Shown: positions 8,322 through 18,185, counted from the stretch's first letter. The stretch is 36,628 nucleotides of DNA from Bacteroidota bacterium (GCA_020852855.1 JADZAA010000071.1:1-36628); one strand, 5' to 3'. Program-made: numbers and translations. Notes: generated from the letters alone by a model not told the origin.

Positions 8322-9422
8322 ATGGCTTTAAGCGGTAAGAAACTCGAGCGCACGGCAAAATTCACACGCTATTTCATTTCGATTATTTTATGCATATTCC
8401 TGATTTTATTATCCGATAAAATCGTCGGTGATCTCGATGGCGCTGCAACTTTACCGATGCCGGAGAATTTTGAAAATAAAAGCGTTCTGTCAACTTCCGA
8501 CAAACAATTGAAAAATGAAAATTTAGCTCTGGATAATCTGAATTTAAAGATTGCGACAACCGAAAAGACCATGGCGACGGCAAAAGATAATTATATCAAT
8601 GAAAAGCAGTCGTTTGATAATTGGGTGCAAACCCGAAAAACATTAGGCTCCCCCGAAAATGACCAAGAAGTGATAAGTCGTGCAAAGAAAATAGATGAAT
8701 ATTACAAGATTGAACAGGATTGGCGAACAAGACTTAACTCACTCCAAGAACAAATCAAACAAGTTGAAAAAAGAAAGCAAATTATTCAGAACAAAATTGA
8801 TAAAGAAAAGGAAATCGCATACAAACAATATGACGAAGCTATTAAATGGTACGAACTTAACGTATTTTTAATCAGACTTGTTTTCGTAGTTCCTCTTCTT
8901 GCTCTCGGTATTTTCTTTTTCGTTCGCCGCCGACAGAATAAATTCTGGGCGCTTTATTTCGGCTTTACGCTTTTTTCGCTTTATGCCTTTTTCTTCGGCT
9001 TAGTGCCGTATTTGCCAAGCTACGGCGGCTATGTTCGATATTCCGTAGGCGTTATTTTATCTGCAATCAGCGGATATTACACGATAAAATATATCGGAAA
9101 ATTTATTGAGAGAAAGCAAGCCGAATTAAAAATATCGACGCAGGAACGTGCAAAAAACGTACAAACAGCAATGGCTGAGAAGGCTTTGGAAAATCATATA
9201 TGCCCTTCTTGCGGCAAAGATTTTATCCCTAAAAAATGGGAATTAACAACCAAAGAAACCGGTACGGAGCAAACTAAAAATACGGTGAGTTTCTATGCGG
9301 AAAGCTTTTGTCGCTACTGCGGTCTGGAGCTTTTCAAAAATTGCGAAAATTGCGGCAAAAGAGTATTCGCTCATATTCCCTTCTGCTCGTCCTGCGGTTG
9401 CAAAACAACAAAAAATAATTAA
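8322..9422 (+). CDS. Unrecognised membrane protein with coiled coil and C-terminal zinc ribbons
   Basis: I do not recognise this 366-residue protein as a named family. It has an N-terminal membrane segment (about 16-31), a long charged, probably coiled-coil region (about 58-178), and three further hydrophobic segments (about 181-201, 207-231 and 238-258). The C-terminal cytoplasm-type region holds four cysteine pairs: Cys294/Cys297, Cys330/Cys333, Cys341/Cys344 and Cys355/Cys358, each in a CxxC knuckle. These could make two zinc ribbons. The likely topology places the coiled coil on the outer side and the zinc ribbons inside, but that is inference. ATG 8322 has AAAGGA about 6 bases upstream. 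Directly downstream lies a decayed transposase, so the gene sits at the edge of a rearranged patch. No function is proposed. Confidence 0.75.
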   Translation: MALSGKKLERTAKFTRYFISIILCIFLILLSDKIVGDLDGAATLPMPENFENKSVLSTSDKQLKNENLALDNLNLKIATTEKTMATAKDNYINEKQSFDNWVQTRKTLGSPENDQEVISRAKKIDEYYKIEQDWRTRLNSLQEQIKQVEKRKQIIQNKIDKEKEIAYKQYDEAIKWYELNVFLIRLVFVVPLLALGIFFFVRRRQNKFWALYFGFTLFSLYAFFFGLVPYLPSYGGYVRYSVGVILSAISGYYTIKYIGKFIERKQAELKISTQERAKNVQTAMAEKALENHICPSCGKDFIPKKWELTTKETGTEQTKNTVSFYAESFCRYCGLELFKNCENCGKRVFAHIPFCSSCGCKTTKNN

Positions 9423-9511
9423 TACTGCACCGCTATTTACACGCCGCTCTTTGTTATACTCAAACCGAAAAAGATTGCAATGATTTCGACTGAAATGCGT
9501 AGCTCTATTTT

Positions 9512-10172
9512 ATGAATTTCACACTTTCAGATAACGAGCGACGGCAATTAGAAATCTTCCGGCGTAATGTTGGAAGTCGGGCGGAATATGTGAAGACAAC
9601 AATTTTGCTGATGTCGGATAAATCTGTGCCGGCAGATAAAATAGCGAATTATTTAGGCGTAGATTCCGGCATGGTATATCGTTATGTCGAGCGTTATCGT
9701 TTTTTGGGGTTGGAAAAATATCTTGCTACAAATTATCAGGGTTATTCCGGTCGTTTATCTGATGCTGTAATATCGGCTCTTCGGTCTGAACTCAACAGCA
9801 AACTCTATTCTGACAGAAAGACAGCAAAGAGATTATTTCTTGTATAGCTGCTGATTTTGGCATAACCTACACGTCTTCGGGCATCATAGACCTATTGCAT
9901 CGTATAGGGTTTGCGTAGCACTTAACGATTGGATAAGCGGCACAAAAACGGAGCCGATATATTTGCCTGCTTACTCTCCGAATTTAAATATAATCGAGCG
10001 TTTATGGAAATTTATGCGCAAGAAAATAATAAACACTATGTTTTACCGCAAAAATGAGCTGTTTCGCAAAGCGGTACTCTCCTTTTTCGAGAACATATCG
10101 CACTATAAAGACGAGCTAGCCGCCCTGCCGACTCTGAACTTCCATATTCGAAAATTGCAAAACAATTCGTAA
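9512..10172 (+). pseudogene. Decayed IS630-family transposase
   Basis: The 5' part (9512-9847) encodes an IS630-type N-terminus with a helix-turn-helix region (DKIANYLGVDSGMVYRYVERYR) and the phrase SDRKTAKRLF. Around 9835-9849 the frame shifts; the continuation AADFGITYTSSGIIDLLHRIGF is readable from 9847 in another frame. At about 9912 it jumps to a third frame, which encodes the C-terminal catalytic end (ALNDWI, then YLPAYSPNLNIIERLWKFMR, to 10172). The central part holding the first catalytic aspartates is missing: the element is about 660 bases where intact copies need roughly 1 kb of coding sequence. It therefore cannot make an active DDE transposase. I could not identify terminal inverted repeats or a TA target duplication with confidence. 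Confidence 0.85.
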
Positions 10173-10240
10173 CGGATATATATTTGCCTGAATATTTTAA
10201 TGCCGCAACCGATTATTCTGCGAATACCGCTCAACTTATC

Positions 10241-11962
10241 CTAATGTTCTTGCAAATCATTGGCTTCGATAAGTTCGCGTGCCGCATCGAGTGCAAAATT
10301 CGTTACAGCCTCCCCGCCTATCAGTTTGGCTACTTCGCCCACTCTATCGCCCAACGAGAGAGATTTGGCAGAAACCACGACTCGTCCGTCGCGCTCGAAC
10401 TTTTCCACAGCTATATGGGCATCGGCAAGAGCTGCAATTTGCGGCAGATGCGTAATTGCTATAAGCTGATGAAAAGCCGCCAATTCGCGCATGGCAAACC
10501 CTACTTTTCGTGCAATTCTGCCGCTTACGCCCACGTCTATTTCGTCGAACACCAACATAGGCAGACGGTCGTTTTTTGCGAGTATACCTTTCATTGCAAG
10601 CATAACGCGCGAAATTTCACCGCCCGAGGCAACGCGCACAAGCGGCTTCGGCTCTTCGCCTTTATTCATTGACGCATAAAATTCTATACGGTCAAGTCCG
10701 TCCGCATCGGCTGCCGAAAAAGAGCCGTTTATCTCGGCTGCAATAGACGTTTCGCCGATTTCTTCTACGGCAGATTGCTCGCATCTGACGCAGAATTTCG
10801 CATTCGGCATACCGAGATTGCTCAATATTCCCTCTATGCCGCGTTCAAGCAATTCCGCCATACGTGCGCGTTCAGCCGACAAACGTTTACCCGCAGTACC
10901 GAGCAATTTTCTGCCCTCAATTATTTCGTTGCGCAAACGTTCAATCTCGGTTTCAAAGTTTTCCGTTAAATCTAATTCTACACAAAGAGTATTTAATTTC
11001 TCCGTTAAATTTTCACCGTATTTTTTCTGCATTTTGGCGTATTGTTGCAAACGCTCACGCAGAAATTCCATACGTCCCGGCCGAAAATCCAGTTGACTTT
11101 GAAAATTTTTGGCAAACCTGGCAATTTCTTCAACCGTAATAATCGCTTGTTTGCATTCGGCGATATATTCCGACGAATCGGCAGCATAATCGCTTAATTG
11201 CTCCAAAAGATGCATGACTTTTGTTAAACGGTCGCGTGCCGACGCATCATCACCATAAAGAATGCGATGAATTTCATTGGTAATATCGTGTATTTTTTCT
11301 GAATTTTCAATCACCGAAAGCTCGGCTTCAAGCCGTTCCCGTTCCCCTTCAATCGGCGCAAGCAGTTCAAGCTCTGCACGTTGAAATTCCTTGAAATCAC
11401 GCTCTTGGCGCAATGTACGGGCACGTCCGCGCAATTCCGCCAAAGCACGGCAACGTTTTTGCAAGCCGTGATATGCTGCGGCGTATTCATCTCTTGCGCA
11501 GGACGGAACTCCGGACTCGTCGAGCAAAGCGATATGCCGCTCTACACGAAGCAACGATTGATGACTGTGTTGCCCGTGAAAATCCACAAGGGCATTGCCT
11601 AACTCGCGTACAAAAGCCGTCTGCGCGGGCGAATCATTCACAAAACAGCGTGAGCCTCCCTTTGCATTGAGCTCGCGCCGCAGAATCAGCTCTTCATTAT
11701 CGGCTTCGTATTCGTGTTCTGCCAATATTTTTCCAGCTTTCGAGTTTTTTTGCGCCTCGAACACAGCCTCTATTACGGCTTTATCCGCTCCTGTCCGTAT
11801 CATATCGGAGGAAATGCGCTCGCCGATGGCCGCCATTAATGCATCTACAATAATGGATTTACCGGCACCGGTTTCGCCGGTAATGATGTTCAGCCCGCGC
11901 TCGAATTGCAGAGTAATGTTCTCAACAAGAGCAAAATTCCGAACGGAAAGTGAAATAAGCAT
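10241..11962 (-). CDS. recN: DNA repair protein RecN (SMC-like ATPase)
   Basis: RecN is a cytoplasmic SMC-family ATPase recruited early to double-strand breaks. From the ATG at 11962 the product has 573 residues and opens with MLISLSVRNFALVEN, the usual RecN N-terminus. Walker A GETGAGKS (29-36) and the C-terminal half of the ATPase (RVASGGEISRVMLA signature, Walker B MLVFDEIDVGVSGR, then ITHLPQIAALADAH) flank a long coiled-coil region rich in Glu, Arg and Leu. A longer frame would begin at a TTG at 11989, adding nine residues with no family support. The transcript may begin just after a -7-like box at 12009-12002. The gene runs towards the dead transposase, 68 bases away. Confidence 0.95.
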   Translation of the reverse strand: MLISLSVRNFALVENITLQFERGLNIITGETGAGKSIIVDALMAAIGERISSDMIRTGADKAVIEAVFEAQKNSKAGKILAEHEYEADNEELILRRELNAKGGSRCFVNDSPAQTAFVRELGNALVDFHGQHSHQSLLRVERHIALLDESGVPSCARDEYAAAYHGLQKRCRALAELRGRARTLRQERDFKEFQRAELELLAPIEGERERLEAELSVIENSEKIHDITNEIHRILYGDDASARDRLTKVMHLLEQLSDYAADSSEYIAECKQAIITVEEIARFAKNFQSQLDFRPGRMEFLRERLQQYAKMQKKYGENLTEKLNTLCVELDLTENFETEIERLRNEIIEGRKLLGTAGKRLSAERARMAELLERGIEGILSNLGMPNAKFCVRCEQSAVEEIGETSIAAEINGSFSAADADGLDRIEFYASMNKGEEPKPLVRVASGGEISRVMLAMKGILAKNDRLPMLVFDEIDVGVSGRIARKVGFAMRELAAFHQLIAITHLPQIAALADAHIAVEKFERDGRVVVSAKSLSLGDRVGEVAKLIGGEAVTNFALDAARELIEANDLQEH

Positions 11963-12465
11963 TTGGAGCAGATTACAGAAAGCCGACAATGAATTTTACT
12001 GCAAAATTACGCCAATTCAGCCTGACACGACGGCAACAAGCATAATGCAACGATATTTTTACCGTTTACTGTATCTGAAAAAGGTAAATTCAATTTTTCG
12101 GAATGTGTCGGCCGGATACAAAAAAAAAGAAAATAAATTTGATGCACAAACTGATTTTACTCCTGTTTTATCGGGCGAAGTCTGCGATATTTATTGCAAA
12201 GGCAAATAATAAGCGAATGAAAATCATTCAAGATTAAAGCACGAATTAAACTCAAGGAAAAATACGTCTGAAAAATATCCGCCCGACTTTGATAAAATGT
12301 AAATAAATGCTTGCTTTGCGCTCGGCCGCACGGTAATTTACCGCGCACATATTCTGTGTAATTCGGCGATGCATATCAGTGTGGATATTAGCTTGTCCTT
12401 GAAAATATTCAGGCATTTTTGCAACCGATGTTCCGAAAAACCGAAGTAAAAACGAGTTGTATTTT
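11963..12465. other. Gene-free stretch between recN and the TonB receptor gene
   Basis: About 500 bases with no credible gene. It holds the probable recN promoter at its left end and an A/T-rich middle (a run of nine A at about 12120). A small palindrome CGGTAATTTACCG lies at 12331-12343. I see no clear terminator for the receptor gene, which ends at 12466. Confidence 0.5.
12002..12009 (-). promoter_or_regulatory. Candidate -7 box for recN
   Basis: Read on the minus strand this is TAATTTTG, matching TAnnTTTG, 39 bases before the recN ATG. A TTG lies 24 bases further upstream, slightly farther than the usual -33 spacing. The agreement in position makes it plausible, but the motif is short. 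Confidence 0.35.
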
Positions 12466-15198
12466 TCAGAAAGAATATGCGGCGCGCAAAGTTGTCATTC
12501 GTCCTATATCGGGCGCACCAACAAATTCCCGGTGACGAAAATCGAGCAGATTATTCGCGGAGAAGACAAGGCGCAGCCCTTGAACGCGGCGAATGTCGTA
12601 AGATGCGGTTAAATCTATCAGGCTGTACGGATTAACCAAGCCGTTAAATATACCGGAAACCATCTCGAAACCGCCATTCCAACGCCAGCGTATCCCCATG
12701 TCCAATCCGATTTCCGCATCGGCATAATTCATAGACAGCGATGCTTTGTATTTCGGTGCATTAAGCGGGACATCGGCTATATTATCAACGTTTTTGAACA
12801 GATTATTACTGACAAACGAAGCCGTTCCCGCAAGAGTCAATTGATTATTCGGATGAAATTCCAAGGCAATATCACTGCCCCAAAGACTTATGAAGCCGAA
12901 GTTTCGAGGTGAAAAAAGAATTGCAGTAGGATCATGAACCCCTGCAACGGCAGCCGTACCGAGCGGAATTTGGGCATAATTTTCTGCAAGAAGCGCGGCG
13001 GCGAGTTTTGCAGTCAGCGAATCGTTGAGTGCCTGCCCCAAAATCGGCGCGAGATAAGCGGCCGTTTTATTTACGTCAAAAAATACGTTGGGAGTAAATG
13101 GCCGGCTTGTGCTGATAAAATTATTGATTTTCGACGAATATATACTGACCGATGCACGAAGCGTATTGCTAAGTATGCCGCCGTATCCTATCTCGAAAGT
13201 TTGCGTAACGGTAGGCTTGAGTCCGCCTATATCATTAACATTTTGAACAGGGTCGAATTTTCCCGTAGCAGTATTCAGCATCTTGAACTCACCGCCTACA
13301 TCGGTGCTCGCAGGCTTAAGCGACTGCAATAATTGTATAAGCGGTTGCTTCAAAGAATCGGGCAAAAGTTGAGATTTAGCTATGCCGTCCGCCACAAGCG
13401 AAGTAGCTGCGCCCCACAAATTGCCCGTTTCGGACAACGACATAGACAACGTTCTATCCTGTAGAAAAGACGACCGAAACAGAGGGTGCCCGTCGCTGTC
13501 GCGCATAAAACGGAATCCGGCGGCAGGAGTACCTTGCACGTATACCGCCACGCCGTAATCGTCGGGAAACCCGGCGGCACGAAAAGCATTGTCGGTATAG
13601 CGAATATCCGCAAACAAATCGAAAGGATATGGCGCGGCATAGCCTGAATTGTAGGTAAGCCTTAAAGCTTGCCCTTCGAAAAGCTTGAATACCAATGCTG
13701 CACGAGGCGACAGCACAACGTTGTTCAGCTTATTGTGATAATCGCAACGGCCGGCCAGAATCACGTCGAGCGCATTGTCGAGCAATGAAGTTTTGGACTG
13801 TATGTATGCGCCGAATTCGTTTATAGCATCACGGCTTTCGTTTTCGCCCATAATCGTTTTTTCGGTTTCCGGGCGTGTCAGAAATATGTCGCCGCCATAA
13901 ACAAACTCTTGCCCTTCGCCGAGCAGGGTTGAGTGTTGCAACCGGCCGACTATTTGTTTTGAGTGGTCAATAACAGGCTGGCCGTTGCGGAACAGGAAAG
14001 TTTCGCCGGAATTACTGAAATTGACAAAACTCTGCGCCATAAGCCGCCCGCAGTCCAATCGTAGCAGCGCGTAGCCATAGCCCCAATTTTTTGCTTGTGC
14101 CGCGCTCAAATCGGTTAATTCTATACTTTGCAACGCAACCGAATAGCCGGCCTGTGCGGTAATTTGTGCTTCGTCGCCGAGCAGATAATCAATTCTTCCA
14201 TCAACGCCGAAACGCTCGAAAGCAAAGTCGCGCTCACCTATTCTTACGGCTTCTATTTCTTTATTTTTATCGAGTACGGTAGAATCTTTACTTATGCGGT
14301 TTATCTCGTCTTTGCGGTTTTTCTGTTCTACGGAATCGCTATACTGCCAATCGCGGCCTCGTGTATAATTGCCCGATATTTTATAGCCGAAATTCTCACC
14401 TGCGGTTCCCGCATGACGTGCCGTCACGCTTAGAAATTCACGCTCGCCTCCGCTAAGTTCAAGCGTTGTTCCTTTCGACGCGAACGGCGATTTCGTAATA
14501 ATATTCACAACTCCGTTTGCAGCGTTTGGGCCGTACAAAGCAGACCCCGGCCCGAGTGCTACCTCTACGCGCTCTATATCCGCATTAGTAATCGGAGTCA
14601 GGTACGATATATTTGCCCGCAACGAAGGCACTGCCGCATTACGATAATCCGTCAGCATCATCAATTGCCCGCTGAACACATTGCTGAATCCGCGTGTGGT
14701 TACGGTTTGCTGCCCAACGCCGCTTTGCGCTATATCAACACCCGATACGCCGCGCAAATATTCGGCCGGTGCCGCCGCGTTAACGTTCCGAATCTGACGC
14801 AGTTCAACCACGTATACTGCGGAAGGGGCTTCCGATGCTTTTTCGGATATGCGCGATGCCGTTACAACAATATTATCCATTTGTGCCGGCTGAATTTCAA
14901 GCGATGCATCGTATAATTTATCGCCCGAAACCGCTAATTTTGCCCCGTAGATAGAGCGGTAGCCTACGTAATGAATACGCGGCAGATAATCGCCGGATTT
15001 CACGTTACGGATAATAAACTTTCCTTTCGCATTGGTTCGTGCGCCGAGCGCGACCGTAGTGTCGTCGGCGCGGAGAAATTTCACCGTAACACCTATAAGC
15101 GGCCGGCCGTCGCCGTCTGTGATTGTTCCGTGTATGGATTGCGATAATGCAACAGCCGGAACGATTAATGTAATCATTAAAACTGTCAGGAGTTTCAT
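12466..15198 (-). CDS. TonB-dependent outer-membrane receptor with carboxypeptidase-like N-terminal domain
   Basis: These receptors import large or scarce ligands across the outer membrane, powered by TonB-ExbBD. The 910-residue product has a signal peptide (MKLLTVLMITLIVPAVALSQ), a CarboxypepD_reg-like beta-sandwich (about 20-105; GTITDGDGRPLIGVTVKFL), a plug domain (about 115-235; VTTRGFSNVFSG, ERVEVALGPGSALYGPNA, NGVVNIITK) and a 22-strand-type barrel ending in FRHREFVGAPDIG and a terminal Phe. ATG 15198 is fixed by the signal peptide. The ligand is unknown: the receptor stands alone, without a SusD partner or siderophore genes, so classification beyond TonB-dependent receptor is not supported. 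The 318 bases upstream are shared with the divergent MBL-fold gene. Confidence 0.93.
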   Translation of the reverse strand: MKLLTVLMITLIVPAVALSQSIHGTITDGDGRPLIGVTVKFLRADDTTVALGARTNAKGKFIIRNVKSGDYLPRIHYVGYRSIYGAKLAVSGDKLYDASLEIQPAQMDNIVVTASRISEKASEAPSAVYVVELRQIRNVNAAAPAEYLRGVSGVDIAQSGVGQQTVTTRGFSNVFSGQLMMLTDYRNAAVPSLRANISYLTPITNADIERVEVALGPGSALYGPNAANGVVNIITKSPFASKGTTLELSGGEREFLSVTARHAGTAGENFGYKISGNYTRGRDWQYSDSVEQKNRKDEINRISKDSTVLDKNKEIEAVRIGERDFAFERFGVDGRIDYLLGDEAQITAQAGYSVALQSIELTDLSAAQAKNWGYGYALLRLDCGRLMAQSFVNFSNSGETFLFRNGQPVIDHSKQIVGRLQHSTLLGEGQEFVYGGDIFLTRPETEKTIMGENESRDAINEFGAYIQSKTSLLDNALDVILAGRCDYHNKLNNVVLSPRAALVFKLFEGQALRLTYNSGYAAPYPFDLFADIRYTDNAFRAAGFPDDYGVAVYVQGTPAAGFRFMRDSDGHPLFRSSFLQDRTLSMSLSETGNLWGAATSLVADGIAKSQLLPDSLKQPLIQLLQSLKPASTDVGGEFKMLNTATGKFDPVQNVNDIGGLKPTVTQTFEIGYGGILSNTLRASVSIYSSKINNFISTSRPFTPNVFFDVNKTAAYLAPILGQALNDSLTAKLAAALLAENYAQIPLGTAAVAGVHDPTAILFSPRNFGFISLWGSDIALEFHPNNQLTLAGTASFVSNNLFKNVDNIADVPLNAPKYKASLSMNYADAEIGLDMGIRWRWNGGFEMVSGIFNGLVNPYSLIDLTASYDIRRVQGLRLVFSANNLLDFRHREFVGAPDIGRMTTLRAAYSF

Positions 15199-15516
15199 AG
15201 GTTTAGCTTTAGGATGCCGGAATATTTCACGCCGTTTTCACAAGTTGTGTCAGCGGCGCATTTTTCAATTGTAAACTACGATTTTTTTACTGTAAAATCG
15301 CTTATTGACCGCATCTGATTATAAAAATACCGGCGACTTGGCTTACCTTGCGAATATTCGAAATCGAAAACAGTTGCGCGGTTTTTTGAGGAGTACCGAA
15401 AATACGATAGTACCTAATATTTTTTTTGGTATTTTACGGTAAAATTGCGGAATTACAGTGCATTTTTTGTATTGTCAATCGCCGGCTTTCACTTACAAGA
15501 ATTTTATTACAGCCGA
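15199..15516. other. Divergent intergenic region between the TonB receptor and MBL-fold genes
   Basis: This 318-base region must hold promoters for both directions. An AT-rich hairpin (CGATTTT 15279-15285 with AAAATCG 15294-15300, 8-base loop) lies on the receptor side. TACCTTGC and TAAAATTGC strings on the plus strand resemble, but do not match, TAnnTTTG. A TTG-started extension of the MBL frame from 15445 reads through part of it and is not credible as coding. Confidence 0.4.
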
Positions 15517-16362
15517 ATGTATATCAAATTGCCCGACGGTAAATTTCGACTGACCAATGACGGAACATTGGAATTATTTTTCATCGGCACCGGATTTGCC
15601 TTTGCCCGTACTCTGTTCCAGACGAATTTTTTTATAGTCAAAGGCGATACTCATATTCTCGTGGACTTCGGTTCAACAGGGCCTAATGCGCTGGCGGCAG
15701 TAGGAATAGAGCCAACCGACATTAGTGTATTCCTACCGACGCACAGCCATTGCGACCATATCGGCGGTGTGGAATTTTTGAGTTTGCTTAATCGATACGT
15801 AGGCGTTTCAGTTCTCAAAAAGCCGAAACTGCGTATGATTATTAACGAGGAATATCAAGATATTCTTTGGAATATGTCGTTGCGCGGCGGTATGGAGTTC
15901 AACGAAGTCAGTGCCTATGGAAACAGACTTACTTTCGATGATTATTACGATGTTGCGCGCCCCACGCTCAAGACAACTTCGCCGCGTGAAACATGGGAGA
16001 TAGACTTTAACGGTATTAAAATCGAGATTTTTCGCGTTAATCATATACCCGGTAATTCTACTTCTGCCGGTACGGCATTTATTACATACGGTCTGTTTAT
16101 AGATAACCGCATCATGATTTCAGGTGATACGAAATTCGATATGTCGCTTATCGAACTTTACGCCGACCGTGCCGAATATATTTTTCATGATGCGAGCTTA
16201 TCGCCTAATCCGGTTCATGCAAGCTTAAGCGAGCTGCGCGGCCTGCCGGCCGATATAAAAAAGAAAATGTTTTTGATGCATTATTCTGACGATTGGCGCA
16301 ATTTTCCCGTAGATGATTTTGCCGGTTATGCGCGGCAAGGGGAGCGTTATATTTTCGACTGA
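15517..16362 (+). CDS. MBL-fold metal-dependent hydrolase
   Basis: The 281-residue product has the metallo-beta-lactamase fold signature THSHCDHIGG, giving metal ligands His76, His78, Asp80 and His81. It also has later ligand candidates in NHIPG, ISGDTKFD and LMHYSDD. This arrangement is like the RNase Z / phosphodiesterase / PqsE-type broad group (Lactamase_B_2) rather than true beta-lactamases. No signal peptide is seen, so it is probably cytoplasmic. I cannot name a substrate. The frame is open back to a TTG at 15445, but the ATG at 15517 gives the expected short lead-in (MYIKLPDGKFRLT) before the first beta-strand LELFFIGTG. It is divergent from the TonB receptor and precedes motB by 164 bases. 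Confidence 0.85.
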   Translation: MYIKLPDGKFRLTNDGTLELFFIGTGFAFARTLFQTNFFIVKGDTHILVDFGSTGPNALAAVGIEPTDISVFLPTHSHCDHIGGVEFLSLLNRYVGVSVLKKPKLRMIINEEYQDILWNMSLRGGMEFNEVSAYGNRLTFDDYYDVARPTLKTTSPRETWEIDFNGIKIEIFRVNHIPGNSTSAGTAFITYGLFIDNRIMISGDTKFDMSLIELYADRAEYIFHDASLSPNPVHASLSELRGLPADIKKKMFLMHYSDDWRNFPVDDFAGYARQGERYIFD

Positions 16363-16526
16363 TAACGGCGCACATGCGACCGCAGGCAATGGGCAGGCGG
16401 ACTCGCGGTGAATAGTATATCGAAAACAGCGGCATATTCTTTGCAAGGAATTTTGCGGCGGCAAATTTTTCTGCGGTTGCGCCGTATGTTCTTGCCGACA
16501 AGCTGTATGCGCAAAAAAGGACTATC

Positions 16527-17300
16527 ATGCTACGCAAACGTCGCGAGCCGGAAAACGACCACAGCAGCCAAGACCGTTATCTGATAACGTATTCGGATTT
16601 AATTACATTGCTTTTGGGGCTTTTTGTAATTTTGTACGCTTCGGCGCAAGTGGATACGGGAAAATACAAAGAGTTCTCGATGGCGATGTCGGAGTATTTC
16701 AAGCCCGACTCTAAAAGTTCCCCAAAAAGCGACCGATTATTGCCCGGCAGCGAGGGTATTCCGCAACCTATATTGCCGCGCAGTACGGAGAAAACATTAG
16801 ACCAATTACAACAGGAAACGGTGCGTGCGCTCGACAAGCAATTAGCAGCCAATACCGTTGAAATTCTGCGAACTCCGTCGCATTTACGGTTGCGATTATC
16901 GGAAAAATTACTGTTTTTATCGGGGAAAGCCGATATTCAGCCGGCCGGAGCGGTAATATTGGATTCTTTGGCCGCTATTTTGCGGGGGATTCCACAAGAC
17001 ATTGTTGTAGAAGGATACACAGACAGCATTCCTATTCGCACGTTTCAATTCGAGTCGAATTTTCATCTTTCGGCAGAACGTGCTTTGAATGTAGGCTATT
17101 ATCTTCTGCAAGCCGGAGTTCCGTCTGAATCGTTTTCGGTGCAAGGCTTTGGAGAAACACGCCCCGTCGCGCCAAACTCCACGCCGGATGGCCGCGCTCG
17201 CAATCGCCGTGTAGAGATTTTGCTGTCGAGCAAATCACCGGAGATGCCGTCGGACCAAGGCTATATACGCGATTCGACAAGTGCCGGAGCGCAACGCTGA
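16527..17300 (+). CDS. motB: MotB-like flagellar stator protein
   Basis: MotB pairs with MotA to form the proton- or sodium-driven stator and anchors it to peptidoglycan. The 257-residue product has a short positive N-terminus, one transmembrane helix (about 18-41) carrying the essential aspartate, Asp24, in YSDLITLLLGLFVILYA, and a periplasmic OmpA/MotB domain (about 120-232; IVVEGYTDSIPIRTF, NFHLSAERALNVGYYLL, VQGFGETRPVAPNSTPDGR, NRRVEILL). This combination separates MotB from ordinary OmpA proteins. No motA lies upstream or downstream, so its partner must be encoded elsewhere or the protein serves another stator-like system. It heads a plus-strand block with FliW and CsrA, which supports a flagellar role. 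ATG 16527 follows an AAAGGA about 7 bases upstream. Confidence 0.85.
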   Translation: MLRKRREPENDHSSQDRYLITYSDLITLLLGLFVILYASAQVDTGKYKEFSMAMSEYFKPDSKSSPKSDRLLPGSEGIPQPILPRSTEKTLDQLQQETVRALDKQLAANTVEILRTPSHLRLRLSEKLLFLSGKADIQPAGAVILDSLAAILRGIPQDIVVEGYTDSIPIRTFQFESNFHLSAERALNVGYYLLQAGVPSESFSVQGFGETRPVAPNSTPDGRARNRRVEILLSSKSPEMPSDQGYIRDSTSAGAQR

Positions 17301-17339
17301 TTTTTTTAATATTATAAATTGATGTGCCCCCAAATAACT

Positions 17340-18185
17340 ATGAGCCAAACAGAAGAAAACGAAGACACTCTTAGAACACCCGATTTCGGCGATGTTTCAT
17401 TTGTCGGCAATCACGTATTTACTTTTCACGAAGGATTGCACGGCTTCGAGCAGTTGCGCCGTTTCATATTGGTTTCCGAAGAGGCGACCGAGCCGTTTAA
17501 GTGGCTTATTTCCATAGATAATCCCGCAATAGGATTTCCGTTGATAAATCCTATGCATATAGACGCTAATTATCATATAGGCGAAGAAATATCGCCCAAT
17601 GCCGTGCCTATGGTAGTCGTAACGCTTACAAACGATTATATGGAAACGGCGGCCAATATGAAATCACCCATAGTTTTCGATTGCGTAGCCATGACCGCAC
17701 GGCAAATCACGCTTTCGGGAAGCGACTATTCGCACGCTTTCAAGCTGATGAGCCGCGAGCAAAGCAACAACGGAAATACGCGCCGCCTCTACACAGCCCA
17801 ATTCGGCATTGTGGACGTGGCAACAGATAATATTCTGACTTTTGCCGATGGTCTTTTGGGCTTCGACTACTTGCGCGAGTTCGTGCTTATCAGCGTGGAA
17901 GAAACCGAGCCGATGAAATGGCTTATTTCTCTTGACGAGCCGTCTATCGGGTTCCCGTTGCTTAGCCCATGGCTGATAGACCCCGATTATGATATGCGCG
18001 GACAGTTTGACGCTTCTTCGCAGGTGGCCTTTGCAGTAGTTACATTGGTAAACCCGCAGGGAAAAATGAGCGCGAATATGAAAGCACCGATTATCATAGG
18101 CGATGACCGAAACGGTCGGCAAATTATTCTTGCCTCCGATAAATACTCGCCAACGCAAGAAATCGGCGGCGCAACAGCTTCGTAG
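17340..18185 (+). CDS. fliW: Tandem FliW protein (two FliW domains in one chain)
   Basis: FliW binds CsrA and relieves its repression of flagellin translation, and also binds flagellin. Normal FliW proteins are about 130-150 residues; this one has 281 and contains two full copies: domain 1 at about 16-130 and domain 2 at about 155-269. Both share the order GLxGFxxLRxFxLxS, ET/ATEPxKWLISxDxPxIGFPL, AxMK-type NMK[SA]PI and RQIxL. It ends 30 bases before csrA, its expected partner. The start could be ATG 17322 or 17340; I chose 17340 because the extra MCPQIT peptide lacks support. No Shine-Dalgarno is visible for either. Domain identity is strong; the meaning of the duplication is inference. Confidence 0.92.
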   Translation: MSQTEENEDTLRTPDFGDVSFVGNHVFTFHEGLHGFEQLRRFILVSEEATEPFKWLISIDNPAIGFPLINPMHIDANYHIGEEISPNAVPMVVVTLTNDYMETAANMKSPIVFDCVAMTARQITLSGSDYSHAFKLMSREQSNNGNTRRLYTAQFGIVDVATDNILTFADGLLGFDYLREFVLISVEETEPMKWLISLDEPSIGFPLLSPWLIDPDYDMRGQFDASSQVAFAVVTLVNPQGKMSANMKAPIIIGDDRNGRQIILASDKYSPTQEIGGATAS

